Below are positions 23,301-35,195 of a stretch of DNA of 64,000 nt, piece by piece; the stretch's first letter is position 1, and the number at the start of each line of letters is the position of its first letter. The notes beneath the pieces were generated by a model. It saw only the letters and a list, made by a program, of their open reading frames with translations. It made no database searches and was not told the DNA's origin. This DNA comes from Molossus alvarezi. Taxonomy: Eukaryota > Chordata > Mammalia > Chiroptera > Molossidae. The DNA is taken from assembly GCA_037176705.1 (NCBI GenBank), contig CM073885.1, positions 165,840,290 through 165,904,289 on the forward strand. Direction: 5' to 3'. The translations under genes were made by a program, and so were the position numbers.

Positions 23301-23794
23301 GCGAGAGGGGAGGTTAGGCAGGGGGTAGCCAGGCTCGCCTTCCCCTCTAGGGAGCTGTGATACGTAGGCTGGCTATTGTTACCCCCAGGTGCAGTAGTCC
23401 GCTTTTGAAGGGTTTAAATTGTTGGGATGATGTAGTTAAAAACAAAATCTCCTCCCAACCTAGAAACCTTTCCATAAAGGTAGAAGAGAAAAAAATCAAT
23501 TTTATTATTGACTAAGTCACTTCACAGGCAATCTGCTAAAGAGATTGCATAGACCGAGAGCTAAGTATAGCTGAGTGGAAGCCACCTATGACTTAGTTTG
23601 TTTGCCAATTATTTTGCTATTTGGAATCAGGTGATCGGTTAGATGGGTCTGATCCAGGAAACTGGGAGATCAGGCATTATCGTCTCTGATGATTCCATTT
23701 CAAAGAGAGGAAGACCAGAGCAAGACCATGGTGGATTGGTCTAGGGTGGTGGCAGTAGAAATGTAGAGGAAAGAATGGATAAGGTATATGGTTC

Positions 23795-23835
23795 TTCATA
23801 GTCAGGGTTCTCCAAAGAAATAGAACCAATATGGG

Positions 23836-23870
<35 letters not shown>

Positions 23871-24300
23871 TATATATCTGTCTATCTGTCTATCTATCTA
23901 TCTGTCTATCTATCATCTATCTTTCAAGAGATAGTTATTTTAAGAAATCGGCTTGTGCAGTCATGGAGCCATGTTATTCCAAAATCTACAAGGATAGACT
24001 GACATGCTGAAAACTTAGGAAAGGGTTGATATTTCAGTTCAAGTCCAAAGGCAGTCTAGCAGTTGAATTTCCTCGTCTTTAGGAACATCAGTCTGTTTTC
24101 TCTGAAGGCATTCAACTGATTGGATGAGACCCACCCACAGTATGGAGGATAATATGTTTTACTTAAACTTTACTGATTTAAATGTTAATCTTATCTTTAA
24201 AAAAAAAAAACCTTAACAGCAACATCTAGACTGGAGTTGGACCAAAAATTTGTGTACTGTGACCTAGCCAAGTTAACACATAAAATTAACACAGTACATT
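23795..24300. repeat. Old interspersed repeat with (TG)n and (TCTA)n inside
   Basis: A widespread old mammalian repeat by its 'agggttctccaaagaaatag' start and 'aagttaacacataaaatt' end. I am not sure of its family name. It holds (TG)n near 23838-23869 and a TCTA/TCTG array to about 23920. Confidence 0.5.
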
Positions 24301-24561
24301 TGGGGGAAGAGCCAATAGAGTCTGCTTTTGTCCTAGAAAATAAAGGAAAACTGAGAATCCAGAATGACTCCTAGGTGTTTGGCTTATGGATCTGGGTAGA
24401 TGATGGTACCATTAATAAGGAAGAGAAGATTGAATCTTTGTGTGTTAAATACCATCACATATATAGTAAAATTAAGACAATACTATGCATAAAAATTAAG
24501 TACGTGAAGTAAAAGTCAAATAAGTATAAAAACCTCTGAAAGAGGAACATTATTTGTGCAT

Positions 24562-25081
24562 AAAGACTTTCGCCCTGGCCAGTTTGGCTCAGGGGTTAGA
24601 GCGTTGGCCTGCAGTCCGGAGAGACCCGGGTTCGGTTCCCGCTAAGGGCACGTACTTCGGTTGCAGTTTGTCCCCGGCCCTGGTGGGTTGTGCGAGTGGC
24701 AGCCACTCGATGTGTCCCTTCACGTCGATGTTTCTCTCTCTCTCTCCCTCCCACTCTATCTGTACAAAAAATGGAAAAATATCCTCGGGTGAGGATTGAA
24801 AAAAAAAGCCCTGGCCAGTTTGGCACAGCGGTTAGAGCGTCGGCCTGCGGTCCAGAGAGACCCGGGTTCGGTTCCCGCTAAGGGCACGTACTTCGGTTGC
24901 AGTTTGTCCCCGGCCCTGGTTGGTCGTGCGGGTGGCAGCCACTCGATGTGTCCCTTCACGTCGATGTTTCTCACTCTCTCTCCCTTCCTCTCTCTCCCTC
25001 CCACTATATCTGAACAAAAAATGGAAAAAATATCCTCGGGTGAGGATAAAAACAAACAAACAAACAAACAAAAAGACTTTC
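24562..25081 (+). repeat. Head-to-tail pair of Ves SINEs inside one TSD
   Basis: Two nearly identical GTGAGGAT-tail SINEs stand in tandem (24572-24807 and 24808-25071). AAAGACTTTC occurs once on each outer side (24562-24571 and 25072-25081) and not between them. Either a second copy landed in the A-rich tail of the first, or a dimer was inserted as a unit. Confidence 0.92.
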
Positions 25082-25204
25082 AAGCACCTTTTCCTTAAAT
25101 GGCTGTTTACCAACTGGTAGGTTGACTGAATTCAGGTGGTTAGTAAGGGTTAGGTGCTTGACAATACAATCAAATGACTGAAGTATGAGGTGATGTTTTT
25201 ATAA

Positions 25205-25454
25205 TTTTTTTTTTATCCTCACCTGAGGACAGTCTTGCATTTATTTTCAGATAGAGCGGGAGGGAGAGAGGGAGGAAAAGAGAGAGAGAAACATTGATGT
25301 GAGAGAGACACATCGAGTGGCTGCCACCCACAGTACCCCAACCGGGGCTGGGGACAAACTGCAATCGGGGTTACGTGCCCTTAGTGGGAACAGAACCTGG
25401 GTCTCTCTGGTCCACGGGCCAACGCTCTAACTGCTGAGCCAAACTGGCCAGGGC
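25205..25454 (-). repeat. Ves SINE, GTGAGGAT-tail type, antisense
   Basis: Minus-strand copy running from an A-rich tail (T run at about 25205) to the head complement AACTGGCCAGGGC. Full length. Confidence 0.9.
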
Positions 25455-25723
25455 GATATATTTATTATTGATGTTGTTACTGAACAAACCTCTCTGAAAA
25501 GTGGGAGATAAGTCTAGATAGGAAAACAATAGGTGGAACAAGCACAGATTAAATGTAAAGGCAGCCTCGTTTTACATTTGTGTGCGCTAAATTATCATAG
25601 TAATTGTTTTTTTTTTAACTTTTGTTTTCTGATTCCCGTGTTTTATGGTGAACCAAACACCATATTATTAAAAAATTAATTTTATTGCCAGTGCAGGAAG
25701 GTACTCATTTTGTCATGCTAGGA

Positions 25724-25833
25724 CAGCAATTAACTGGTGTGTCTCAAGAATTTTTAGAAACATGCAATACCTGACTATTTAGTCAGGAGCACTGACCTCT
25801 TTTCCCTTAGATTGTCAAATTAAAAAATGCCAA
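25724..25833 (-). mobile_element. Non-autonomous hAT element, copy 2 (part)
   Basis: The sequence matches the complement of the right end of the hAT at 13.6-13.9 kb over about 100 bases; shared blocks are 'caagaatttttagaaac' and 'tttcccttagattgtcaaa'. It begins at CAGCAATTAACTGG next to a CTAG-containing flank. A SINE has landed at its right side. Confidence 0.7.
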
Positions 25834-26052
25834 CAGCTCAGCCAGTATGGCACGGTTGGTTGAACATCATCCCATGCACCAGGAAGTCACTGCTTCGATT
25901 CCCTGTCAGGCACAATCCTAGGTTGCAGGATCCCCAGTAGGGATGTGCAGGAGGTAGCTGATCAATATTTCTCTCTCATCAATGCTTCTATCTCTCCTTC
26001 TCCCTTCCTCTCTCTGAAATCAATAAAAACATATTTTTTTAAAAAATGGCAA
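25822..26052 (+). repeat. Ves SINE with 12-bp TSD, inserted beside hAT copy 2
   Basis: The body is 25834-26040 with an AAATCAATAAA-type tail. AAAAAATGCCAA and AAAAAATGGCAA flank it. It is therefore younger than the hAT sequence that it interrupts. Confidence 0.9.
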
Positions 26053-27579
26053 TACCCAAGAGAACAATATCTATCCAGTGTGAATTCCCTGTCTTGAACC
26101 ATAAATATATAGGCCATATAATAGAGTTGCATCTTATCAGTCATGTTGCATAATAAGGTTGCGTCTGATTAGTTAATTCTTGATACTAGAAATCCTTATA
26201 TAGTATAGGCACCTGATTTTTCTAAAAGTCACTTTGGAGCAAAAAGGGTAGATGATTACTGTTATTATTTGTGTGTGTGTGTGAATGATCAAAATTATAC
26301 CTAATTTTTGTCAAACCAGCAAAGACAATTGTTTTGCTGGTGCAGTAGAATTTTAGTAATTAGTTTGTGTGTGCCAGGAGATGAAATGGTTGAAACTTGC
26401 TGGGCTAGGACATGGGATGCAACACAATGAGATCAAGCTGGGCAGTTCAGCCAGATGGGAGGAGCCTGAGCCCGGCATGGCATGCTGGGACGACAGATAC
26501 CAGTTCGAAGGAAGCATACAGAAGCAGATATTCTGAATGCAATCTGTGTTGAATCCTGATGACAAGAAATCAGATTAGCAGAAATGGGGAACCCATCCCG
26601 GGAAGCAGCACCGAGTGGGGAACCCAGACAAGATGGAGGCAGGAGGTCTCTAACGAATGTGGGACAAGAGCAGGTTTAGGAGTGTGCAGGAGAGGATAGT
26701 GTTGAGGCAAAGATCCGTTGTAAGGTCTAGTCGGTGGCCCAACAGCTGACCTCAGAGTGTAAGTGATGGGTGCTAACTTCAGAGGGATGTTGAGGACAAT
26801 AAATAAAATATGGCTGATAAAGTGCTTTGTAAACAGTGAAGGAATCTGCTAGTGGGACTATTATTACTTTGTTATATTTCACAGGGTGATTTGATTTAAA
26901 ATAAGGAATTCCTTTGGTTGGATCCTCAAGAATCTGCAATACTACCAGTTCATTTTGAAAGAACCATTGAAATACAAGGAATTTTGAAAAACTTCACAAG
27001 AAGTACTTAATTTATATTTATGGCCCCAAATTAAAATAGTGTCTTTCATTGGTCTATTCTTAAAAAGATAAACAACAACAAAGAACATTTACATAAATTC
27101 AATCTTGATTTAAGGACAAAAATATGCTTAGCAGATCCTTTTTATTTGTGTGGTTTTTTTTGGCAAGGGGAAGTTGATTTTTGCTGGCCAACAGATAAAT
27201 ATTATAAGCATAAACCATCTATATATATTTAAATTGACAGCCCCAAATCACAAGCATAAGAAAGTTATTTGGAAAGTTAGTCTTAAAATATTACCTTAAA
27301 TGATATAAAAAACAAATTATTATACTTTAAAACACATTGTTGTATCTTTTTATTGCACAAAGGTGAGAATGAGTATTCCAATGAATCAAAGCTAAAATTA
27401 TATACGGGTACTAACTTATCTCTAGATGGTAAGTCTCTAAGTTACTCTGGAAGGGAAAATAAAACAAAAATGTCTCTAGGTACCCAGAAAGCACTTAGTT
27501 CAAAAATTTTCTGGACATAAAATGAAGGTAAAATTTCCTAAAATAAAATAATAATAACAATAATAATAATTATTATTAT

Positions 27580-27774
27580 TTAAAATATGTTTCTATCGAT
27601 TTTAGAGAGCGAGGAAAGGAGAGGGAGAGAGAGATAGAAACACGCATCACTGCTCCTGCATGTCCCCCACTAGGGATTGAGGCCACAACATGGACGTGCC
27701 GTGACCGGGAATCAAACTGGCGACCTCCTGGTGCATGGGATGACGTTCAGCCAACTGAGCCCCACCAGCCAGGC
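27580..27774 (-). repeat. Ves SINE, antisense
   Basis: The minus-strand SINE has its head complement at CCCACCAGCCAGGC. It is preceded by an (ATA/ATT) simple-repeat stretch from about 27540 that forms a small inverted repeat. Confidence 0.85.
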
Positions 27775-27900
27775 TAAAATAAAATTATTTTTTAAGTTAT
27801 GAAAAACCTCCCTAAAGTTACAATTCAAATAATTATGTATAAGTTTCATCTATCTCAAAGAGGGTAGGGTGAGTCAGACTTCAGAATTCTATTCCAGTGT

Positions 27901-27901
27901 G

Positions 27902-27953
<52 letters not shown>
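27901..27953. repeat. (AT)n(AC)n composite microsatellite
   Basis: An alternating (TA)n run passes directly into (CA)n. Confidence 0.95.
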
Positions 27954-27954
<1 letters not shown>

Positions 27955-28327
27955 TCAATTTTATAGCTTATGGTATTCGTAACCAGATGTTCTTTTCTCT
28001 GATGTGTATTATTATTTCTTTTCCTATTACCTACTGTTTGTTTACTCCATTACAATCAGTGTGCGTTTAAGGCAGGCCTTTTCCCAGTGTTCCTTAGAAT
28101 GAATGATTACCAGCAGCCATGGACTCTCTCAGTCCAGTCTCTTTCCAGCCTCAGGGGTCCCCCAGAGGGTGCTGAGGTGGCTCAGGCAGAGCCAACTGCA
28201 CCCCTCTTCCTGTGATCATAGATCTTTGGAGAAATGGAAATGTTGGGAACTTTTGACCTAAAATATTGTCTTTGTCACTGTACCCATTTAAACATCATTC
28301 CTTCCCTCCCCTTCTTCTTTTTAGCAG

Positions 28328-28729
28328 ACACTCGGCATTTTTTGATATATAATGAAGACCACAAGCGCTGCGTGGAGGCAGTCAGCCCCAGTGCGGTGCA
28401 GACAGCAGTCTGCAACCGGGACACTGAAGCACAGAGATTCCGCTGGGTGTCTGAATCCCAGATTATGAGTGTTGCCTTTAAATTATGCTTGGGGGTGCCA
28501 TCAAAAACGGATTGGGTTGCTGTCACTCTCTATGCCTGTGACTCGAAAAGTGAATTTCAGAAGTGGGAGTGCAAAAATGACACACTTTTGGGGATCGAGG
28601 GAGAAGATTTATATTTTAACTATGGCAATAAACAAGAAAAGAACATTATGCTTTACAAAGGATCCGGTTTATGGAGCAGATGGAAGATCTATGGGACCAC
28701 AGATGATTTATGTTCCAGAGGTTATGAAG
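28328..28729 (+). CDS. MRC1: MRC1 exon 2: cysteine-rich (R-type lectin) domain
   Basis: This 402-nt exon encodes residues 21-154 and is phase 1 at both ends. It is the ricin-type beta-trefoil domain that binds sulfated GalNAc on pituitary hormones and on macrophage and lymphoid glycoproteins. Six cysteines are present (35, 49, 74, 91, 102 and 149), as the fold needs. The tryptophan that stacks on the sugar in the known structure (Trp117 of the mature protein) corresponds to Trp136 here, in GLWSRW. NDT at 104-106 is an N-glycosylation sequon. Identity to human MRC1 is very high (for example [19 protein letters not shown]). The acceptor is a tandem TAG/CAG: use of the first AG would add one alanine at the domain start. 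The donor is GTAAGA. The open frame continues into intron 2 for a short way, but the splice site is clear. Confidence 0.97.
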
Positions 28730-28980
28730 GTAAGAGGCATAAAATGTTTTACCTTTCTGTGAATTTTTTTTTTCATCTTCTTCGTTGGAAACGAATTCAA
28801 GAAAATAAGCACATTCTTGTTTAGTCTCCACTAGAAATATTAATGGATTATTACCTTTGCGTTTTGAACTAGTCCATGTTCTGTGAGAACATGACAGTGA
28901 ATAAATTTGGTAAAAAGTCCTCTGTGATACTTTAGCTATTTGTAATTAATGGGAAGGTACTTTTTAAAACTTTAGCTGAT

Positions 28981-29213
28981 TTTTTTTTTTTTTGCTTTAA
29001 AGATGTTTTATTGATTTCAGAGAGAGAGGATGGGAGAAGGAGAAAGAGAAAAAAACATTGATGTGAGAGGTAAACATTGATCAGCTGTCTCCTGCATGCC
29101 CCCTACTGGGGGCTGGACCCCAAACACAGGCCTGTGCCCTGACCAGGCATCCAACTGGTACCCTAGCGGTGCCTAGGACCACGACCAACCAACTGAGCCT
29201 CTCTGGCCAGGGC
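28981..29213 (-). repeat. Ves SINE, antisense
   Basis: Minus-strand SINE with a T14 (poly(A)) left end and head complement CTCTGGCCAGGGC. It starts about 250 bases downstream of the exon 2 donor. Confidence 0.88.
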
Positions 29214-30351
29214 TGACTAAGATTTTTATTTTTAAACTATGGGTTATAATTTTTAGAAATTAATTTTCACTGTCATCTTTGACTGAAAGTGTCTCATTTG
29301 ACATTATATAGTTGTAGTGATAAATTAATTTAGCAATGTTTCTTTTCCTTTAGTTTAAGTTATCCCTGAACAAATGACCCTGGAGAAATGACCCATGGAA
29401 ACCAAATCTTTACCAAGTCAGATTACCTAAAATGAAACCTTGGCATTCCTCGACAGTTTGGCTTTCAAAGTATTTCTGATTAGTCACCTTATGTGTTTTT
29501 ACAGACTACAATAATCAGAGGATATGAAAAGCTGGGGTATTTATTTGTAAGGTAACATGCAGCACATCCAGTCAGCTATTTTATGAAGTAGTAGCACCAA
29601 TCGGGCAGGAAATAATTTTATATGTAGTTGGTTCCTTAAACTCTTGAGGATTAAATAAAAATCACAGCATTTAGTCTTCTCTAGGCCAAATTTCATTCTC
29701 TGGTGGGCGTACAGAAAAAAACAAGACTAAACAGAAATAAAAAGGAACGTGAGCCCTTTAGCAAGGTTTCCGGAGTGAGATGGTGTGAAACTTCATTCCA
29801 GGTTTGGACACTTGGTTATTGTGAAGTGTTATCAAGAATGACCTCAGGATCAGAGAAAATGCTTGCCTTTTGGGACAAGAGATGACCTGTTTCCAAAATT
29901 ACTAAATTACTTGAGGCTACAAAGTTGAATCGAGCTATTGTCACTAAGCAAAGCAGAGGAATTCCGATCTTTGTAAGGTGATAATTTATCAGCTTTCCAT
30001 TTTCCTCCTATATAAAAGGAGGGAGAGTAGAAAATGGAGAAAGAGAAGAAGGGTTCAGAAAGAAGTTATCCCAAAGCATTTATTGAACACAATGTAGGTT
30101 TAGAAATTACGTGAGTGACAACCTATGTAGTTTCAGGAAAAACTTGATGGAAAGTTACAGGGCAGGATAAGGGTGAACCAGACTTGACTGAGTCAAATTC
30201 CCACACACAGGACAATAGTCCTAATTGAGGGAGTCAACACAAGTTAGATTGGTGCTAAGATGTCGGACTTACTTTAAAATATATCACTGAAGGTCAGTAG
30301 CCCCCTTCCCTATCTCTTCCTCTGTTTACTTTGAGGAAAATATGCAAAGGG

Positions 30352-30550
30352 ATAGTGGTTCTCGAACTTCAGTATGCTTAAGAATCATCTGGAGGGCTTG
30401 TTAAACATGTAGATTCCAAGGTCCCCCTACCACTCAGATGCTAAATTAGCATCCTGGGGAAAGGGCCTAGGAATCCATTGAATGATTCTTAGGAACACCT
30501 AGGTGGTTGGATGTAGATGGTCCATTGACTATACTTTGCATAGTCTCCAG
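30352..30550 (+). mobile_element. MER5A-type hAT-Charlie element
   Basis: The 'agtggttctcgaacttcagt' start and the 'agaatcatctggagggcttg' block are typical of MER5A, an old non-autonomous hAT. Confidence 0.7.
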
Positions 30551-32079
30551 CTCTCTCCCAGCACGTAAGTTATTCCTGGTAGAATATTTAGCCCTTTATA
30601 GTGATCTCGGAATCCACTCATTGGAATATATATATGAAAACTGAAGACAATGCAGAGTGAGTGCATGTTGAGTCTCTAAAGAAAACTGGCGGAGACCAGA
30701 GATTATTTTAGAATAACAAATTCAGAATGGTAGACTCAGGAGGATCTAAGGTTGTCTAGAAGTTGGGGCCACAAGAGGAAAAATGAACTGATGGCATTAC
30801 ATGATTTTGTCAGTGCAGTTTGGTTCTTTTGGCTTCATCAGCTTTGTTACATAAACTGAGTCCTGAGAAGGCCATGTCTGATTGGCATCTATAAATCCAG
30901 CACTAAAAATTCCTTGGCTAATTTAGTGAACAGTACAACTGGCCCTGAGGTGGTCTTCACAGGTTTTCTTCATATGAAGGAAGAGGTATCCCAGTGCTTA
31001 AGATGGCATCATGATTTCTGAAACCAGTGTGTTCATTATATAATATGTGATTTGGAAAACTGGTCCTGTAATACAGTAGGATAAAGGGCTAGACTTGAAC
31101 TAGCTAATTGACAAAAAACCAATTATGAGGTATTTTAAATAAACAGTCCTAAAAAGTACTGGAGAAGTAAAAGAAAAGGAAAGGAAATAAAAAAAACCTT
31201 ACATTTATTTTACTCTTAATATATGTTAGGTGCTTTGCTATGTGTTTTACATGCTTTATATTATATAAATGACTTTTAAGATGTCTTTCAAGAACTTTCT
31301 AAAGTCATAGAATCTATAAAACTTAAGTAAAGTGTATGCTTACCTGGGACAAATTCTTAGTATCAACTAGTGGAAAGAGGTCAAATACTTCAATATAGAT
31401 AGTTATTATCTCCCCCAGGGAGTATCCCTACAAAGAGAGAAACTTTGAACATACTGGAGAATTTAGTGAGGTGAGTGGTTTGGTTGTCAATGAAGATCTG
31501 AGCTTCTCTAATCCTTTTGGCTTAAGCCAAACCCTAATGAACAATGATTTTAGATTTTTTAAATTTTTCTGCCATGATGTGGATTAGAATTAGGCTCATG
31601 TCTTGCCCTTCCCCATCGCCAACTGTTGAGGAACTCAAGTGGAGGCTGGCTTGGCTGATTATAGGGCATATCCGTATTTATTGTGTTTTTGGGTTAGACA
31701 ACTATAAGATAATTTTTAATCTAGAGATTTCATAATTCTGTGCTTCCCACCATGAAGAAGGATGACCTCTCCTCTGTTTTGGAGGAAATGCAGAGGTCAA
31801 AGCTGGTGTCAATTGAGTTGACTACTTTTGTCTTGCAAGAGGAAAGAGGAAAATCTGTTCCAAAAGACAGCAGAAAGAGTTATTTCTAAGTACAGACTTT
31901 TGTACATACCCAGCAAAGACGGGGGTAGAGAGAGAAGAGCAATAAAAAGGAACCCCTTGTGTGGGGACACCAAGTGTGATCAGAAGAGCATGGTCAGTGC
32001 TTTGGTATGCTCCTTATTGAAGAGTTATGTTCAACAGCATCACTTACATTCTAAGTGCAAGTCAATGCATTTCTTTTAG

Positions 32080-32253
32080 TCATGTACTCACTTCTGGGCA
32101 ATGCGAACGGAGCAGCCTGTGTATTTCCATTCAAGTTTAAAAACAAGTGGTATGCGGATTGCACGAAGGACGGGTCATCGGACGGCTGGTTATGGTGTGG
32201 AGCCACTGCAGATTATGACACGGATAAACTGTTTGGATACTGTCCATTGAAAT
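32080..32253 (+). CDS. MRC1: MRC1 exon 3: fibronectin type II domain
   Basis: This 174-nt exon encodes residues 155-212 and is phase 1 at both ends. It is the FNII domain, which binds collagens and gelatin and supports collagen uptake. The four conserved cysteines are 168, 182, 194 and 209, in the contexts AACVFPF, YADCT, WLWCGA and GYCPL. The aromatic residues typical of FNII (Phe170, Phe172, Trp178, Tyr179, Trp191 and Trp193) are present. The acceptor AG is at 32078-32079 and the donor is GTAAGT. The first codon, split across the exon 2/3 border, is Val, where human MRC1 has Ala as I remember it. The length is normal for the family. Confidence 0.97.
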
Positions 32254-33588
32254 GTAAGTAACCTTATCATCAAGAAAAGTTTGGCACATTTAGTATAACA
32301 ACATAGCGATAACACCTTGCATGTATCTAGAATGTTTTACCCCCAGTTATTTTACATTTATTATTGCATCATGCCCCACTACAGACTATTATAGATGTCA
32401 TTGTCCCCTCTTATAATGGAGAAAGAGGCCCATCTTGGCCAAAGACCAGAACACAGACCTTCTGACACAGCCCTGGGCTGCATCAAATAACTCCTTTATG
32501 TTCATCCACGACTTTTCTTCAACTTCCACTTTACTGTCAGTTATTTTGTAAGACTTTAGGGCAAGTTATACTGTATATAATTCAATATATACTAATAGGA
32601 GAGGTAAGCATGCCATTCCCTACTCTTCCATCGATGTACCCTTATTAAACTATAGATTACAAACAGAATTTAAACAGTGTCACAAGCTTGTGATTTGATG
32701 GAAAGAGACAGCTATGAAGAGCTCCTGAATTTTGTGTGAATGTAATGAAAAGGGCTCCCCACTGTGAAAACGACAGTAATGAGACTCTTCTTAAACTTGG
32801 TTAAGAAGAGTATTTAATTTAACACAGCCATGAATCACATGGACGCAGGCTATTCCCACGTGTGAAGCCCTTTTTAAAATGAAAATTTAAGTAGTATTGC
32901 CGAAATACAGATTATTGCACTGTATTGATGGAAAGGGGCCAGAACATGAGGAATCTTGGTGTTCTTTCCACGGAATCTATAAAGAAAGCGTGCGGCAGGC
33001 TGGGGTGGCGGAGAGAGCTGCGTTCGGAGACTGGGCTTGCAGCTGAAGAAGAAGAAAATCACGGCGAGTTCTTTGCTCTACTTTCCCCAATCACTCCGCT
33101 TTCTCCTCCTGCTACCAGACACCCCTTTCCATTCTTCCCCCTAAACTTCTTACCCACTGACCTCTTCAGACTTTTGAATCAGAGTAGCTCCTGGTTTTTG
33201 CAGTGACCCAGAGTTCTCTCTACCTCCATCCTTGGAGGGGCAGGTCTAGGGGGAGAACCTCAGATGCGGGCTGGGAGGTTGGGAGACAGGCCATCTGGAC
33301 GGCAGCAGCGTCACTACAGCTGGGCTTTCGGGACCAGATGTCCACACACAGTCACACTATTCCGCGTTATTGTACAACCACCCAATTTATAAAAATATTT
33401 CAGTTTGTCAAGTGAAAGCCAGAATCGCAAGAACCGTGCTTACTTCTCTCTTTTGATCTGTAGTTCCTAAACATCTCACTAAAAATAAACTTAGTTTGTT
33501 AGCTCCATATACTGTAACTCTCTTCTGTGTTTAGTCCCTCTCTTCGGGGTGAAGAACAAAACTCATGGGCATCTCATTCACTGCTCTC

Positions 33589-33984
33589 TCATTCTTGGGT
33601 GAGGTAAATATATCCACCTCTCTTGTTAGCAACCTTCAGAGGTTTGGTCACCATGACAGGTTTATAGATGTCTGAGCTCTGTATTAGAAATCTTTTTGTC
33701 TGAAGGCAAACATTGAGCTGTTTTTTCCTTAAGATAAAGCAATACTTGTTTTTCAGAGATCGAGGGGTGTCGTTATCCTTTACTAGGTAAGAGTGGTTTT
33801 TTTCTATATCTATTATTATTGGGTTCCTTAGGTGTGCGGATTTCATGGGTCCAACTACAGCATCCTGCACCTGAGTGGTGTAGACAAAGGGGCTGCTGGG
33901 TGCAAGTATGATTGAATTAATTATTAAATGGAAGATAAAGGACCAGTCCCTAATCACAAAGAAAACACCACCTAGGATAAGCAT
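33589..33984 (-). other. Unidentified 131-codon open frame (not called as a gene)
   Basis: It has a hydrophobic N-terminal stretch followed by a basic C-terminal half, and the frame stays open some way upstream of the ATG. I recognise no family, and no promoter, splice site or RNA signal supports it. It may be a remnant of a retroelement or chance. Confidence 0.2.
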
Positions 33985-34950
33985 GTGTAGGAGGTGTATC
34001 CTGAGTATGTCCTAGAAGAATCTTTAAGTCCTGTTACTGGTAATTTATGTCTTTCAAACTAAATTATGTATTTTTCCTATTAAATGTAAAAGTAAAGCAG
34101 CTGTAGAAAATAAAAAAAGTTGTTTGATTTTAATATGCCTTAAAAATCAAAAGCATAGTTTATACATTTCATGCCTTTTTAAAAGGGCTTTGCAGTTGAC
34201 CAATCTATTTCATTTTCCTTGCTTCGTGTTCCTTTCAAAAAAACCATTTTATTTTATATTATTCATAAAACAAAAAGATTCAAAACGGGAAGATGAGGAA
34301 CCAGCTATTGACCTAGTAATAGTTGATAGATGTCTTTTGTATTGTTCGTTGTAATGTTTAGACACTTATTTTCTAATATTATGAGAATAGGAAAAGAAAA
34401 AAAAAAAAGACCCCTTCCTCTCAGTTCCTCATAGCTTGCAACTAGCTCTCAAGATCAGTTGTGCTGTTTTACTGGGGGGATTTGAAAAATTTAGGGAGAT
34501 GTATAGTCAGCAAACCTATGCATTTAATGACAAATAGGTTTTAATTCCTTGATTTTAAAAGGCAATATACACTTTCTCTAAATGAAGAAAAAGTCAAATT
34601 GCTTTTCCTTCTGTGTTCATTTATATCCCTTTCCTCCATTCCTGGATAAGAGAATAATCCCCTCTTTTATATATATATTCCACATTTTTAAACTGTATTG
34701 TATGTAAAACCTCTACATTTCTACAAATATTTATTTAAAACATTTCCATCTTCAAATAAACCTCAAACAGTCTCATTTGAATAATCTCACATGGAGAAGA
34801 ATCCATTTGGACACTTAAACTAATAAGGCCTCAGGCTATGCTAATTTAAGTTTAATATCACTAATTAAGATTTATTTTTAACATAAATATATGTATTGAT
34901 TTTATACTTAAGCCATCTTAGAAATTTCTATGTTGTTGCCTGAACAAAGT

Positions 34951-35195
34951 GTTTTTTTTAATCCTCACCCGAGGACATTTTTGCATTTATCTTCAGATAG
35001 AGCTGGAGGAAGAGAGGGAAGAAGAGAGAGAGAAACATTGAAGTGAGAGAGACACATTGAGTGGCTGCCACCCACACGACCCAACCAGGGCCGTGGACAA
35101 ACTGCAACCGAGGTACATGCCCTTAGTGGGAACCGAACCCCGGTCTCTCTGGACCGCAGGCCGACGCTCTAACCACTGAGCAAACTGGCCAGGGC
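34951..35195 (-). repeat. Ves SINE, GTGAGGAT-tail type, antisense
   Basis: Full-length minus-strand copy. The tail complement AATCCTCACCCGAGGA is at the left and the head complement AAACTGGCCAGGGC at the right. A CAAAGT-containing sequence on both sides suggests a short TSD. Confidence 0.9.

Larger units (their letters stand above)
12925..28327 (+). other. MRC1: MRC1 intron 1
   Basis: This 15.4-kb intron (GT 12925, AG 28326-28327) is rich in repeats. It holds about a dozen SINEs, a 5'-inverted L1 near 18.4-19.3 kb, two copies of one hAT family, a mariner MITE, an L2 near 22.95-23.3 kb, MIRs, and microsatellites near 23.84 and 27.9 kb. No exon or RNA gene was recognised. Positions 13000-13600, 17040-18350, 20470-21900, 22480-22940 and 26060-27540 hold nothing that I can identify apart from short simple repeats. 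Confidence 0.8.
28730..32079 (+). other. MRC1: MRC1 intron 2
   Basis: This 3.35-kb intron holds an antisense Ves SINE near 29.0-29.2 kb and a MER5A-type element near 30.35-30.55 kb. The remaining sequence (29.2-30.3 and 30.6-32.0 kb) has no recognisable gene, apart from a weak MIR-like stretch near 31.2 kb. An open frame at 31828-32079 that runs into exon 3 is considered chance upstream of the acceptor. Confidence 0.75.

Noticed and set aside
24572..25071. tRNA genes (A and B boxes in many places)
   Set aside because: The boxes belong to SINE heads. The following sequence cannot form a full tRNA cloverleaf and carries a SINE body, poly(A) and TSDs.
28234..28824. Single-exon 196-codon gene at MRC1 exon 2
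   Set aside because: The frame only extends into intron on both sides. The AG and GT borders and the match to MRC1 define the exon as 28328-28729.
31828..32079. 83-codon open frame just before exon 3 as an extra MRC1 exon
   Set aside because: No matching MRC1 sequence exists between the R-type lectin and FNII domains, and no splice pair fits.
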